From contig CM029663.1 of NCBI GenBank assembly GCA_017311315.1, positions 33,274,622-33,338,621 of the forward strand: 64,000 nucleotides of DNA. The letters are read 5' to 3'. The notes beneath the pieces are model-generated. The model made no database searches and was not told the DNA's origin. It worked only from the letters and a program-made list of their open reading frames with translations. Numbering within the stretch: position 1 is the first letter of the stretch; every line of letters begins with the position of its first letter. The stretch is from Dendrocalamus latiflorus (taxonomy: Eukaryota; Streptophyta; Magnoliopsida; Poales; Poaceae). Positions 20,364 through 32,044 of this stretch are shown here, piece by piece. Made by a program: the position numbers and the translations under genes.

Positions 20364-22306
20364 TCAAGATTTGTTAGGGGCTTGAGAGAATTCTCCCCCT
20401 GAATTCTGCACTTCTCTAAGTCTCATCATTCCAATCCCTCGCACGCACCTTTCAAAGTTAGATGCGGGGAGTGACTTAGTGAACAAATCTGCTAGATTTT
20501 CACAAGACTTTGTATGCAGTACTTTAATATCGTCCATCTTTTGCAATTCATGTGCATAGAAAAACTTAGGGTTGATATGCTTTGTGAGATGACTCTTCAC
20601 ATAGCCCGTTTGCACTTGTGCAACGCAAGCGACATTATCTTCATAGATAATTGTGGGGGTTTGCACAATGTTCATTCCACATGACTGCTGGATATGGTGA
20701 ACCATTCGGCGGAGCCAAGCGCACTCTCATGCGGCTTCATACAGCGCTATAATTTCTGAGTGGTTCATCGAAGTAGCTACCAGGCTTTGCTTAGACGATT
20801 TCCATGAAATTGCAATTCCACCACACAGGAATACATAACATGTTTGTGACTTAGCGGTATGCGAGTCCGATAGGTACCCAGCATCTGCATAGCCAATCAA
20901 GTTCAGATCTTGACTCTTTCTGTAGAACAATCCAAGGTCCTTGCTTCCTTGGAGGTATCGGAAAATGTCCTTTATGCTCTGCCAATGCCTTTTGGTGGGC
21001 TCTGCACTGTATCTTGCTAAGAGGTTCACAGCAAATGCAATGTCCGGTCTAGTGTAGTTTGCTAAGTACATGAGTGCTCCCACTGCACTCAAGTATGGGA
21101 ATTCCTATCCCAGGACTTCCTCCCCCTCTTCCCTAGGTCGGAAATGATCTTTTTCTTGCTGTAAAGACCTCCCGATCATCGATACTTTCGATAGGAATGC
21201 CTTCTCAAAGCCAAACCTTTGAAGCACCTTCTGGGTGTAGGTCGACTGATGTACCAAGATTCCTTCAAGGACATGCTCAAGCTGCAGGCCTAAGCAAAAC
21301 TTGGTCTTGCCCAAATCTTTCATTCCAAATTCTGACTCCAAGTAGGAGCTTGCTTCTTTGATATCATCTGTTGTCCCGATGATGTTCAGATCATCTACAT
21401 ACACAGAGATTATACAGAATCCATTCTGGGATCGCCGTATAAATACACAAGGACAGTCTTCATTGTTCGTGTAGCCTTTCTTGCAGAGAAAGTCGCTCAA
21501 GCGATTATACCACATTCTTCAGATTGTTTCAGTCCATACAGTGACTTTCTGAGTTTCACACTGTACAGATTTCTATTTGCTCTGTCTTGGTTCGGGAGAG
21601 GTATTCCTTTAGGGGCTCTCATATAAATCTCTGAATCCAAGTTACCATAAAGGTATGCAGTCACAACATCCATCAATTTCATTTCTAAATTCAAGTTCAC
21701 TGCCATTGAGATCAAATATCTAAAGGTAATTCCGCTCATGACTGGGGAGTAAGTTTCTTCATAATCAACTCCAGGACGTTGAGTGAAACCTTGGGCTACG
21801 AGCCTTGCGTTGTATCTCACTACTTCGTTTCTTTCATTTCTCTTTCGAACAAATACCCACTTGTGCCCAACGGGGTGTACATGGGGAGGTGTGCAGCATA
21901 CGGGCCCAAACACCTCTCTTTTGTTCAGAGATAGCAATTCAGTTGCTATTGCCTTCTTCCACTCTTCCCAATCTGATCTTTTCTTACATTCAGCGAGCGA
22001 TGCAAGCTCGGGATCAAGATCAATGATGGAGGCAATTTTCTTTGCGAAGTAGATATCGATATTAGATGTCGTCCTATTCAGGGACTCTCCCGTGTGCACA
22101 TAATTTATGACTATTTCTTCATGAGTTGGTACTTCTGGAGCGATTGCTTCTTCTGGAGCTTCACCTTGTGCATCACTTTTTTCAATTGCGGTGGAAAGTC
22201 CCTTTAGTTTTTTGGCTCCGACGTGTGCGCACACATCCATGCCGACGGGGATATTCAGATCCGGTATGGCCTCTTCTGGAGGTGTCATACTTGTGCCAGG
22301 TCTCAA
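20364..22306 (-). pseudogene. Copia copy 1 reverse transcriptase and RNase H
   Basis: The reverse transcriptase fingers and palm include GHKWVFVRKRNERNEVVRY and RLVAQGFTQRPGVDYEETYS. The catalytic YVDD is in SVYVDDLNIIG. RNase H includes GALMYLANYTRPDIAFAVN, YADAGYLSD and a TKHINPKFFYAHE tail followed by LADLFTKSLPAS. Frame breaks occur near 21510 (after SLYGLKQ), near 21100 (a stop between the two domains) and near 20715. In the sister copy the SLYGLKQ break is not present. Confidence 0.88.
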
Positions 22307-22393
22307 CTGGCTGCCCTTCTCATTCTGGGGGACTTCAATGATCGGCTGTGATAAATCCCTCTTATCCTTTTTCGCCGAGCGTCCCCGGTTACT

Positions 22394-24056
22394 TTAGAGT
22401 CGAGGAACCGGAGTTCTCGTCCTTTTATTCTGAGGCCTTTGGACGGGATTAGGGATACCTTCAATTTTCTTTGGTATTTCAACCCTCTCCGGTGCATTAC
22501 GTGTAGGCACATGCGACTTAATCACGCTCTTCAAATCACTAAAGTGATCGGGCAGTTGGTTTGTTAATGCTTGCAAATCGATGATCTTCTGGACCTCTTT
22601 CTCAGTTTCACTAGTGCGCGGGTCATGTGCATGAATTCCCGTGGCTTCCCACGTAATTTCCCTACATTTTTCATCAAGGGGTTGATTTCCTCCCCCTAAT
22701 GACGGGAAATTATCCTCATCAAAAATGCAGTCAGCGAAGCGGGCAGTATGCAAATCTCCTAACATGGGTTCCAAATACCTGATTATGGATGCAGTCTCAT
22801 AACCAACGTATATCCCAGTCTTGCGGAGTGGGCCCAATGTAGTACGCTGTGGAGGTGGTATCGGTACATAAACCTTGCATCCAATCTCCTAAGATGAGAG
22901 ATTTTCGGTGGTGACTCTTGCACTAGTTGCATAGGTGAATGGATGTTGTAGGCCGAAGGTCTAAGGTTGATGAGATTCACTGCATGAAGGACTGCGTATC
23001 CCCAACATGTAGCTGGCAAATTAATTTTATGCAAGAGGGGCCAGGCAATAAATTTAATTCTTTTAATTAAAGCCTCTGCCAGACTGTTCTGGGTATGGAC
23101 ATGCGGTACCGAGTGCTCAACTGCAATACCCATCGCCATGCAATAATCATCAAATGCCTTTGAAGTAAATTCTCCGGCGTTGTCTATTCTGATGGACTTA
23201 ATGTGATGATCTAGAAACATATTTCTGATGCGAATGATCTGCGAGATCAATTTTGCAAAGGCGTGGTTTCTTGTGGACAACAAACCCACATATGACCACT
23301 TCAAGGAAGCGTCAATGAGCACCATGAAATACTTAAATGACCCTGAGATGGGCTGGATGGGACCGCAAATGTCTCCCTGGATGCATTCCGAGAATGCAGG
23401 GATTTCATCCTTCACTTTCTGCGTGGAGGGCCTAGTAATTAGTTTCCCGGTGGCACATGCAGGGCACACAAAATCTTCATGATTGGGAAATTCTTCACAT
23501 TAATATTATGCCCATGCAAGTTATTTATTATGTTTCTCATCATCCTAAGACCTGGGTGGCCTAATCTGTCATGCCAGAGACAAAAAAGTTCAGAGCTTCT
23601 AAATACCGTCTTCAAGACAGTGTACGCTGCAGGCGCTTTAATGTTGGTATAATATTGCCCAGTTTCAAGTGAAGGAAGTTTTTCTAATATTCTTTTGCCA
23701 TTCTCTTCGCGCTTCGTGATGAGTAGGTATTCCTTACCGTACTCTTCTTCAGTCTCAACATGGAAACCATTGGCGCGAATATATTTAAAACTTAGGAGAG
23801 TTCTAGTCGATTCTGGGTACAATAAGGCTTCTTCAATGACCAAAGTTGTGCCCATGGGAAGTATAATTGTGGCTCTTCCGGAACCTATTATACATGCATC
23901 GCTTCCGACGATTGTCGTAAGGCTGCCAGTGCTCTTACAGATCGACTGATAATACTTAGTCTCTCTTAAGATGGTATTCGTTGTGCCACTATCGGTAAGG
24001 CATACTTTCTCCATAGGGCACCACACGTGCTCTAATATAACGTATTTAATTAACAT
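22394..24056 (-). pseudogene. Copia copy 1 protease and integrase
   Basis: It starts with the protease, active-site DSGTT in CLTDSGTTNTILRE. Next comes the GAG-pre-integrase zinc-binding segment (LWHDRLGHPGLRMMRNI ... CPAC). Then follows the integrase core: first Asp in QGDICGP, second Asp in IRIDNAGEFTS, and the Glu helix degenerate at SLAEALIKRI. The C-terminal part reads YVGYE-like and ends in a proline-rich linker. Breaks near 23460 and 22840 move the frame. The protein would cleave the polyprotein and insert the cDNA. Confidence 0.85.
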
Positions 24057-24254
24057 GTATCAGAAGGCATTCAACACATAAATAAAATACGCTAATATCA
24101 GAACATATCATGCCATCATAAACTGAATAAATGAATGTATTATTCCAAAACCATCCAACCATCATGAGAAAGTAAAATCCTAAAGCACCATCCATGCAAG
24201 TTCTAAACTTGTCCATTTAACACAAACTAAATGACAATTAACGTCTAATGCATT

Positions 24255-25318
24255 CTGTGCATCAGACAGAATCAACTAGAAAATCATCGACTTCTTCGGC
24301 TATCTTTTCAGCAGTGACATTCTCTTCAAGAGAGATCATGGCTGTGGCTGCCTCTAAGTCGTAAGGAGGTGCTGCTGCCGGGATGGACTCAACCTCCATC
24401 ATCTCCGGCAGCTGCTCATGCTGCTCCCCCTCAACGGCTGCAAAGTGGGCTTCAGGCTGCCCTTTGCCATCTTTCTTCTTCTGAGCTTGGTGGGCATCAA
24501 TGACATGTTGCGGTTCTTTGCATATCCGCGACCAATGTCCCCACTTGCCACACTTGTAGCAACCCTGGTTCTGCTGGCCATAGGTCTTGCCACTCTTCTT
24601 AGCTTTTTTGTCGTTTGGAGCATCTGACTTGCCTTTTTGGGCAATAGACTTACCCTTCTTCCCCCTTCTCTTCATCAAGGGCTTTCGCACCTTGTAGTTT
24701 CCCGCATTGGCTTCATGGCCAGCGGAGCTGCCTGGTGGCTGAGTGACGTAATTCTTGCGAGAAGTTCGTCCTGAGCCTCCGTAACCTACATCATATCAAT
24801 CAATTCGGTGTACTCCTTGTAGCCGTCTTGATGATAGTTGCGGGCGGATTGCATAGCATTGGGGTGAAAGGTGGACAGGGTCTTCTCAATCTCCTGCTCA
24901 TCTGTGATCTGCTTGCCACAGAGTTGCAGATTAGTACAAATCCTGTGTAAGGCAGAATTGTACTCCCCGACCGTCTTGAAGTTGGCAAACCTCAGTCGGA
25001 TCTACTCCTGCTCTGCTTGAGGAAGAATGGTATACTTTAGCCTCTCAAACCGCTTCTTGAGTGCGGTCCAGAGTGCTAGCGCGCTTTTCTCCGCCATATA
25101 CTCATTCTTGAGAGTAAGGCAGAGATGGTGCCTGAGAAAATGAAGTGCCTGATCATTCTCCTCAGGTGTGGGTTGGGCGTCATTCAGTCCGCCAATCCCA
25201 ATAGCCGCGCGGAGCTTCTTGGCTCCAAGCACAATCTCGACATCGGATGCCTATGTTAGATAGTTTTGGCCATGTTGGGTCAGCTCCTCAAACTCCCAGT
25301 TCGTGATGCCAGTTATCT
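24255..25318 (-). pseudogene. Copia copy 1 gag (UBN2-type with CCHC knuckle)
   Basis: The frame begins near TGITNWEFEELTQHG and includes DVEIVLGAKKLRAAIGIGG and ENDQALHFLRHHLCLTLKN, a copia gag core. It ends after the zinc knuckle CYKCGKWGHWSRIC and a basic linker. At least three stops (near 25250, 25000 and 24790) break it. It would form the capsid that packages the element RNA. The intact equivalent start is better preserved in the sister copy at 46617. Confidence 0.85.
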
Positions 25319-26325
25319 ACATGTGTATGAACGAAAATAAAATAAGTTTACTGCAGGTAAACATGCATAGAATAATTTACTGTGGGTAAATAAATGGTAC
25401 AAAAGGTTTTCATAATTTCTGTGCATTTTCTATAATTTTTACTGCTAATTTCAGTGATTAAAGGCAATTTAAATAATTACAATTAACCAAAACAGTAAAT
25501 AAATACAGAAAATACATAAAACAGTAATGGCACAAATAAATAATCTTCAAATGCAAAAATTGATGCAAAATTCGGATTTCCGAGGCCCTTTTATGCTAAA
25601 ATATGATATTTCAGCAAATTCTGTAGTTCCAGAGGGTTTCTACGCAAAATTTCAGTTCAGAGAAAAATTCGTGCAATTTTCTGATTTACCAAGGGGTTTT
25701 CTATAAAATTCTGGACCCGCTCATAAATTTGAGGGCTTATTCGTAATTTTCAGAATTACGAGGCCTTTTCTGCAAAATTTTGGGACTTGTATGCAATATT
25801 TAGGGCCTTTCGGTAATTTACGGAAACCGGATGGGCTTTTTCGCAAAAATTGGGGCTGGCCATGCGGGGCCGGCGGCCATCCGGGCGGCGCGCGGCTACT
25901 AGCCGAGAGGCCGGCGTCCCAAGCGGCAGTCGGCCGACGACTGCAGGCCGTCGGTTGTTTTTTTTCATGCAATGCCGTGCAGAGCAAAAGAAGATGCGAA
26001 AATTTCAATCTGTAATGCTGTGCAGGAACTAAACAAGGAACTAATGCATATATTATCTTGTGCTTGTGATCATGCAGGATCAGCCAACACCATGCAAAAT
26101 TTGTTTCCAATCTACGATGCAATCAACATCTACCCCGTTTTCACAATCTACCGATCGACATTGTGCCGACGACTTCAAGTCTGCTCGCGGTAGATTAGGG
26201 CGGATTTGCACTGTAGAAATTCAATCTAGAACACGAAAGAAAATGCGAATTCAAAAGCGATCTAGCAATTCAATCTGTGCTTCAATGATTACCTCGTTCA
26301 CCGGAGCGAAGTCGTGCTGATAACG

Positions 26326-26570
26326 TGTTGAGGAACCGACGCTGGAGACCAGTCCGAGCGATTCCTCTGCTTAGAACAAGAACGAATCAATCACAAAATC
26401 ACAGAGAGAATAGATTGAACACAGAGAGTTAGAGAGAACTCCTGGTCTTTCTTTATTGCTTTTAATTGCTTTAGGTGTACATAATGAGGGAGGTATAGCT
26501 ACCTATTTATAGTCTACGGTGAGATACCCAAATAGATCAAGTCTCTGGAACGGGCCCAGGTTTTCTAACA
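26326..26570 (-). repeat. Copia copy 1, 5' LTR (245 bp)
   Basis: Runs from tgttgaggaaccgacgc to ggttttctaaca and is followed by the target duplication ctctt. Sequence differences and a 27-base indel against the 3' LTR show that the insertion is not recent. Confidence 0.88.
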
Positions 26571-26575
26571 CTCTT

Positions 26576-28100
26576 CACAATCCATTTCGTGGATTTTGTG
26601 GTTGTTAGCATTGCAACCGGCCAACTGACACCACAGTGCTTAGCATTGCTATCACGTGCATTTGTTTGCCCTTTTTTTCCGTGTCACGTGCCATGGTGAT
26701 TAAGGGAGGTTTTTTCGTTGCGGCTGATGAATCACGACTCTAACTAGAAATATTTGTACAAATGAATTAAATATTGATAAATTGCTTTGAAAAACTACTC
26801 TGATAAGCTATTTCGAAAAAGCGACAGAGAAATCGACGACGGAGAAGCTATCTTGTTTATTTATTTGGAGGAAGGTATAAGTCATAGGATATAAACTGAA
26901 AAGAAGACGGTAAGGTCCTACTCTCGCCATTTTGGCATGTGGGTAAGAACTTTGTTAATGCCACAAAATGAAGAGCAGTGGTGTTTTTGAAATGCAAACT
27001 GCAGAGTGGAAATTAAGGGTGTTTTGCAATGTTCCCAATTTTTTTGTGGCCATATACATACATATATATTATATTAAATCTGGTTGATTTCCATGGACTA
27101 GTTCGTCTAATGCACGGATTAGCACGCAAATACATTGGCTCATTTCTTTTCAGTTTATGGTTTATAGTTTTTTTAAATAAATAAATGGGACAATTTTCTC
27201 ATCATCTTTTTGAAACGATTTATTAGAACAGTTTTTTTAAAATATATTATTAATTTATTGACATTTAATTATTTATATAAATATTTATATTAAAACTATA
27301 AACTATTAACTATAGCTAAAATGCGGTTTCACCTTGTGATTAAGGCCTATCATACCGACGACTGGTTGAGGCAGTCCGATTCTCTATCTAATGTTGCACT
27401 CGAAAAAGAAGCTATGGCGGGCCCTTGCACTCGAAAAAGAAGCTATGGCGGGCTTGCCGCGCTTGGAGCAAGCACCCAGGAAGGACCAGGTATGATAATA
27501 AAGGAGTTGCTAGCGTTTAGATATTTGATCTGAGTGCTAGTATCATATGGTTGGATATAATATTTTGTATTTATCTATACAACAATATTTGGCAATGTAT
27601 GTAATAAAAAAATTTGATAAGAATATCAATGTTATACGTATGAAATCAAAATGTTGCATTCAAAAAATAAAAATGTTACAGCAAAAAAAAAATACCTACC
27701 TCCCATGGTTGGCGGTGGTAGCGGGCGGCGTAGAAACCACGGCAAGCTCGGACGTGGAGATTTGGCCGCCGTCGCTCTAGATCTGGTGGCGTTGCGTCCG
27801 AAGAGGAAATCAATGACAACGGCCGGATCTAACGGTGGCGCACTCGAGGATGGCCGAATCTGACGGCGCTGCTTAGGGCATGTACAATGATATAGATAAC
27901 TGCTGTTTATAACACCTATTTATGTCACCTATAGATAGCACTAAAGATTGCTTGTATAGTAGATTACTTTTTTTGCTTGTTTTTATAGATTACACAATCT
28001 ATTAATGCTTGTACGGACCTAAGAAATATAGTGTTCAATTCTAATTTTCATCTTTGTGGATTATTTGTATTTGTGTTAGCTTGCTGTTGTTGCTGATGTG
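26576..28100. other. Unassigned spacer
   Basis: AT-rich to mixed sequence, with a GC-rich patch at about 27700-27870 that gives long frames on both strands but no recognised domain. A short tandem duplication lies at 27394-27453. No terminal repeats were detected. Confidence 0.3.
27394..27453. repeat. Roughly 30-bp tandem duplication
   Basis: The word ttgcactcgaaaaagaagct followed by atggcgggc occurs twice in direct succession (about 27394-27422 and 27425-27453). Confidence 0.8.
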
Positions 28101-28104
28101 AGCT

Positions 28105-28262
28105 GTTCGCGTGTACACCACGGTGCGGTCGGGCCCTGGCCACTCGCCGATGTTCGGCTCCACGGTGAAGCTCGCCGGCATGAGCTTCACGTGGGAGCCC
28201 GCCAAGACCAAGAAGCAGGCCGAGAAGAACACCGCCATGGCTGGCTGGTCCTCGCTGAAGCA
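28105..28262 (+). pseudogene. dsRNA-binding protein (DRB-type) fragment, one dsRBD exon
   Basis: The plus strand reads VYTTVRSGPGHSPMFGSTVK, then LAGMSFTWEPAKTKKQAEKN and TAMAGWSSLKQ. This is the second half of a plant dsRNA-binding motif as in DRB proteins (Y-T-V-GPGHxPxF-V ... AKxKKxAEKxAAxxAWxxLK). The helix-2 AKTKKQAEKN basic face is intact. The downstream reading changes into an unrelated frame after LKQ, and no second motif or start exon is visible, so it is a lone fragment. A capture vehicle could not be identified around it. Confidence 0.7.
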
Positions 28263-28269
28263 GAGTAAC

Positions 28270-29548
28270 CAACGGCGAACGCTACGTTTCTTGCAGTGCC
28301 GGAGGTGTGCAAGGAGCCCGACATACCACCACGGAGGCGCACCATGATCCTTCGCCGCAGGCGGGGTCTACTCGTCGGTGATGGCCGTGGTGCCGGCGGT
28401 GAGCGTGCGGTCAGTGCATCGAAGTAAACAAAAGGGTGGGATTTACAACATTAAGCCTATTAGAACAAGAAATGCAACATCTTCATTTTTGGAGCTATCA
28501 TGACACGCAGCAGTAAATTAACCACACTCCGTATTTGATAGTTTGGACTACTCAACCTGGAAAAAGATACAAGAGTTTCATGTAGCACTTGTAAGCTAAT
28601 ACATACCGGAACGAGATCATATCACAAATAACTAGTTGTGAGACAAGGCTAGTAGAACAAGATTGAAATAACTTGTTGGTCAAGGCCTCCTCTGACACTG
28701 GTACTGTATTCTATGGTATCAAGCTAACTTCCACCTGTAGATCCACAATATGCATATTTACATCCTGCACCGCAGTCTACGAACAGTTCCTTTTGAAACA
28801 TGTGGCACAAAAAATAGTAAGAGTATGTGCATATCATATATAAGGAACCATCAAAGCCTTCATCAACCACACAAGTGAAACAGCTTGGGCAAGTGCAAGA
28901 CCTTCCAAGAGAATGCTGCTAATTTAAGATTTTAATCTTCTGAAATAATTTTTAAGCTATACAGGAGGCCCTGTTCTTTTTTTCAGCTTTTGACTTTTCT
29001 ACAGTAACTAGTTTTTAAATGAAATTTTTTTAAGATAGGGTCTACTAGTTAATTGTAGAATATACTGTATCGACTTCATTTATATTGGCAAAAACCGTAC
29101 GTGAGTTTCTGTTACTCTGTAATCTCTCATATGAACAGCTCAAAAACTACAAACCGCAGCCAAAAGCCATAAACAAGGATTGCGCATGAGCTTTGACTAT
29201 TTGCAAAACACATCCATAATTCTAAGCATTACGCCATGAAGAGCTAGAGTAAGTGAGATTGAGTTATCAACACATGATGAGACTTCAGCTACAAGACATG
29301 ATCCCCTCTTAATAGTACGTAACCTATACTAGCAATCCATTCTTCCAATCAAAACTAAGATCGGTAAAAGACTAGAAACACATTCTAAGCTTATGCTAGT
29401 TATACTTTTGCCTTGAGCATTCTCTTAAATCTTGAAGACGAACATCCTCACTTCAACCCCGGGTCTTTATGTTGATATACATCAACCTATGATGCATTCT
29501 TCACTTACCCTATATCATCTCCTTTTCGGGATGTTGGCTTGATACTTG
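28270..29548. other. Unassigned spacer
   Basis: Mostly AT-rich, without a supported gene. The section 28971-29180 begins ggccctgttcttttt and ends with agccaaaagccataaaca, a weakly inverted pair that may be a degraded Tourist-like element. Confidence 0.3.
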
Positions 29549-29769
29549 TCAACACACAGTGGCGTAGCCAGGATTTGTAGCTATGGTGGTCCATTGTCTA
29601 AAATTTATTTAACCGCTATAAATTTAACATGTCGGTACACAAGTATATGAATTACGAAATGCAATTAAGGTAAAAAGGACATACGAACTTCATAAAATAG
29701 ACGAATGTAGCTTTCTTAACATAGAATTGAAATATTACATACCCATAGTAGTTGAAGAACAGTACGTCA

Positions 29770-29862
29770 CTACTTCTTCTTCTTGTCAGGCCTGCGCCTT
29801 CTAATAGCCATGAAAGTGTTGATGATCTCTTCTTCACTCAATTGTAAGAAGATATCCTGCTC
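29770..29862 (-). pseudogene. Possible hAT transposase C-terminal tail
   Basis: The minus strand reads QDIFLQLSEEEIINTFMAIR followed by a basic RRRRPDKKKK-like end and a stop. Tip100/TTF-type hAT transposases typically finish with a short helix of form I-x-x-F-x-x-M-x-x-R-R, which this resembles. Only about 30 codons are available, so the call is tentative. Its place inside hAT-like termini adds support. Confidence 0.4.
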
Positions 29863-30232
29863 AATAAAAGTATAAACTCCAGGGTCCATTTGTCAACCTT
29901 AACTGTATATTCTCTTAATCTCTTTTCAGAGAAAAACAGTATAAACTCCAGGGTCCATTTGTACACACAAAAAACATTCTTTCACAAAAATATAGGGGCA
30001 TCATTTTGTAAAAAAGAAGTAGCTACTAAGTAATACTAACTAGTGAGTAATTCAACTGAGAACGGAGTAACCCAACATGTTTGCTACAATAAGGTGTTAG
30101 TAAAAAAACACAAACATCTCTGGTATAACACTTCCGAACACCCTTTCTATACTTTATTCCAAAATTCACGATACAAATGCATAGGATGGGCCAAGTTCAC
30201 GATAGTTCGAGGCAGTAACAAATAAAAGATAC

Positions 30233-30503
30233 CTTATCAACAGTCTTGTTCTGCCTGCAGACAATGTTTGCAGTCCCAATGTCTCCAACAGTCGAGAAAT
30301 TTACACCTTCCTTTGTCACCGAGATGACAACTAACAGTGCAAAGTAGCCGCCGTCCAAGATGTAAGAACCAGGACCATCCCGAGGCAAGATTAGCGATAA
30401 CCGTACTGCAGAAAGAAAAATAAAGAGGGAGGAAATTCCTCGTACCAGTGTCTCCGATGCTGCTGAGATCCTTGCAGATCCTCGAAAACTCAGTAGATGG
30501 CAT
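30233..30503 (-). pseudogene. PCNA: PCNA gene fragment, two exons with intron
   Basis: Minus-strand exon A (30446-30503) reads MPSTEFSRICKDLSSIGDT. An intron (30331-30445, gtacgagg...ctgttag) joins it in frame to exon B (30233-30330), which reads VVISVTKEGVNFSTVGDIG and then TANIVCRQNKTVDK, with a donor gtatct right after. This is the proliferating cell nuclear antigen segment around residues 150-200, part of the second domain of the sliding clamp. Only about 52 residues remain and the first and last thirds are absent, so it cannot make a clamp. Retention of the intron shows capture from genomic DNA rather than from a cDNA. Confidence 0.88.
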
Positions 30504-30690
30504 GCGGACGCAGTCACGCAGACGCAGGCGGGAGCCAGGAGGCAGTCACCGAGTCATGCAGACGGCAGACGCAGGCGGCCAGGCGGGAGGCGAAGAGCTG
30601 ATTCAAACGCAGGCGGGAGCCGGGAGGCAGTCACGCAGACGCAGGCGGGAGGCGAAGAGCCGAAGGAGCGAAACCGTCAGCAGTCAATGG
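30500..30690. repeat. GC-rich imperfect repeats in the hAT-like element
   Basis: The words cagtcacgcagacgcaggcg and gggagccgggaggc recur three to four times with variation. They lie just inside the right terminus of the hAT-like element and drive the plus-strand open frame at 30448-30792, which I do not accept as a gene. Confidence 0.65.
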
Positions 30691-30764
30691 GTTTTAGTTG
30701 GACCGAGCGCAGGGTGGTCCGCGGCCCACAGGGACCACCCTGTAGCTCCGCCCCTGTTAACACA

Positions 30765-31262
30765 TGATGCCATCCTTTATCTTGAACCTTAATTTGATAA
30801 CGATCAACTCATGATGTCATCCAAAGTCTTTATCATCATGGGACATTACCTATTCATCCAACTCATAAAAAATATTAATCCCACAGTATGATTATCATTA
30901 ATTAGCAACACATGTAATTAACTTATAATAATGGGTTTAGATTCTTCACCAGTGACCATGCCTAGGTCCGTGAATAAACCTATGGGCTAGCATGGCACGA
31001 CCCATTTAAGCTACCAGGCCAACCAAGTCATGCCGAGCTGTCCATTTGGATAGGTCTGGGCCAAGTGGATATGGGACTATAAGGGTCTAGGGTTTCCTCG
31101 ATGAGCCCACCTATCAGTGTGGATGGCGGATAAATGGGCGAAGTGTACATAAGTGGTGCTCACCATGCCCATGGCCATTAGCTCGATGGGCAAAGATTTG
31201 CTCTCACGTCCATACCAACATGTAGAAAAGGAGGAATATACCCACCATTGCTAGGGCTTGTG
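30765..31262. other. Spacer between hAT-like element and giant LTR-like unit
   Basis: No gene or repeat boundary seen. It ends in the ttgtg target copy (31258-31262). Confidence 0.35.
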
Positions 31263-32044
31263 TGTAACATCCTGAAATTTCAAATTTGGATTATATGAAG
31301 TTTTTAAATTATTTTGTAATATCTTGCATTTGAATTTGGAGTTATGGTTATTTTCCTGAAAAATTGGTGAGAGTTCCAAAATTTGAAAACAAGATCAATA
31401 GGTAACAAACATATTTGAATATTAGAGAATTAAAAATTTTAAGTTAAGAATTTGAAAAGATGATCCAGTGCTAGGAGGGAGAGACAAAAATTAATGTGTA
31501 AGAATGAATGACAAAATATTATAATGGGGCAACAAAAATAACTAAATATAAGCATATGCAAAAGGTTTAGTAAATGAACAAACGCCTTAAAATTAAAAAA
31601 ATGGAAATAAAAATGGTTGAGAGGGGATCAGACCAGGCCAACTCGGCCGAATCCAACCCCCACCCCTCTCCCCGTTACCGCGCGTGGCCCATCCCCTGCC
31701 CGAGCCCCGGCCACTGTTCTTCTTCTTTCCCCCCTCGGGTTCCCTCCATCTCTCTCCGGGGCCGCAGCCCGCTCCCCCGCCTACCTCGCAGCCCGGCTCG
31801 CGCGCGCTCGCTTACCCCGTAGCCAGCCTGCGCGGCCTCTTTCCTCCCCTTTCGGACCGCCTCCCCCTCGTGCTCGGACCAGCGGTCGCTGCCTCCTTTG
31901 TCCGCTTCCGACAGCGCCACTCCCCTCCTCGCTGCCACTTGCCTCTTTTTCACCCCCGCCCCGCCTGGCTTCTTCACGCGCGCCGCGCCAGTCCCTCTGC
32001 GAGTCCTCGAGCCACGCAAGCCATCATGCCCTCCCCTCTCGCTG

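Larger units (their letters stand above)
19909..26570 (-). mobile_element. Ty1/copia retrotransposon, copy 1, complete but decayed
   Basis: LTRs lie at 19909-20126 and 26326-26570. The 5-bp duplication ctctt is found at 19904-19908 and 26571-26575. A polypurine tract (minus strand caagggggag, at about 20127-20137) adjoins the 3' LTR, and a primer-site-like cgttatcagcacgac adjoins the 5' LTR at 26311-26325. The coding order on the minus strand is gag, protease, integrase, reverse transcriptase, RNase H, the copia order. Several stops and frameshifts disable it. A sister copy occurs at 41178. Confidence 0.92.
29557..30756. mobile_element. hAT-like element carrying PCNA exons (Pack-hAT)
   Basis: The termini cagtggcgtagccagg (29557) and ctccgcccctg (to 30756) are imperfect inverted repeats of the cagnggcggagc type. 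They are flanked by 8-bp sequences tcaacaca (29549-29556) and ttaacaca (30757-30764), a hAT-length duplication with one mismatch. Inside are a short minus-strand tail resembling a hAT transposase C-terminus (29770-29862) and two PCNA exons with their intron (30233-30503). The right part (30500-30690) is a GC-rich set of imperfect cagacgcaggcgggag repeats. Confidence 0.75.

Noticed and set aside
28971..29180. Candidate Tourist-like element with ggccctgtt/aacaaggat ends
   Set aside because: The inverted match is weak and no target duplication could be found.
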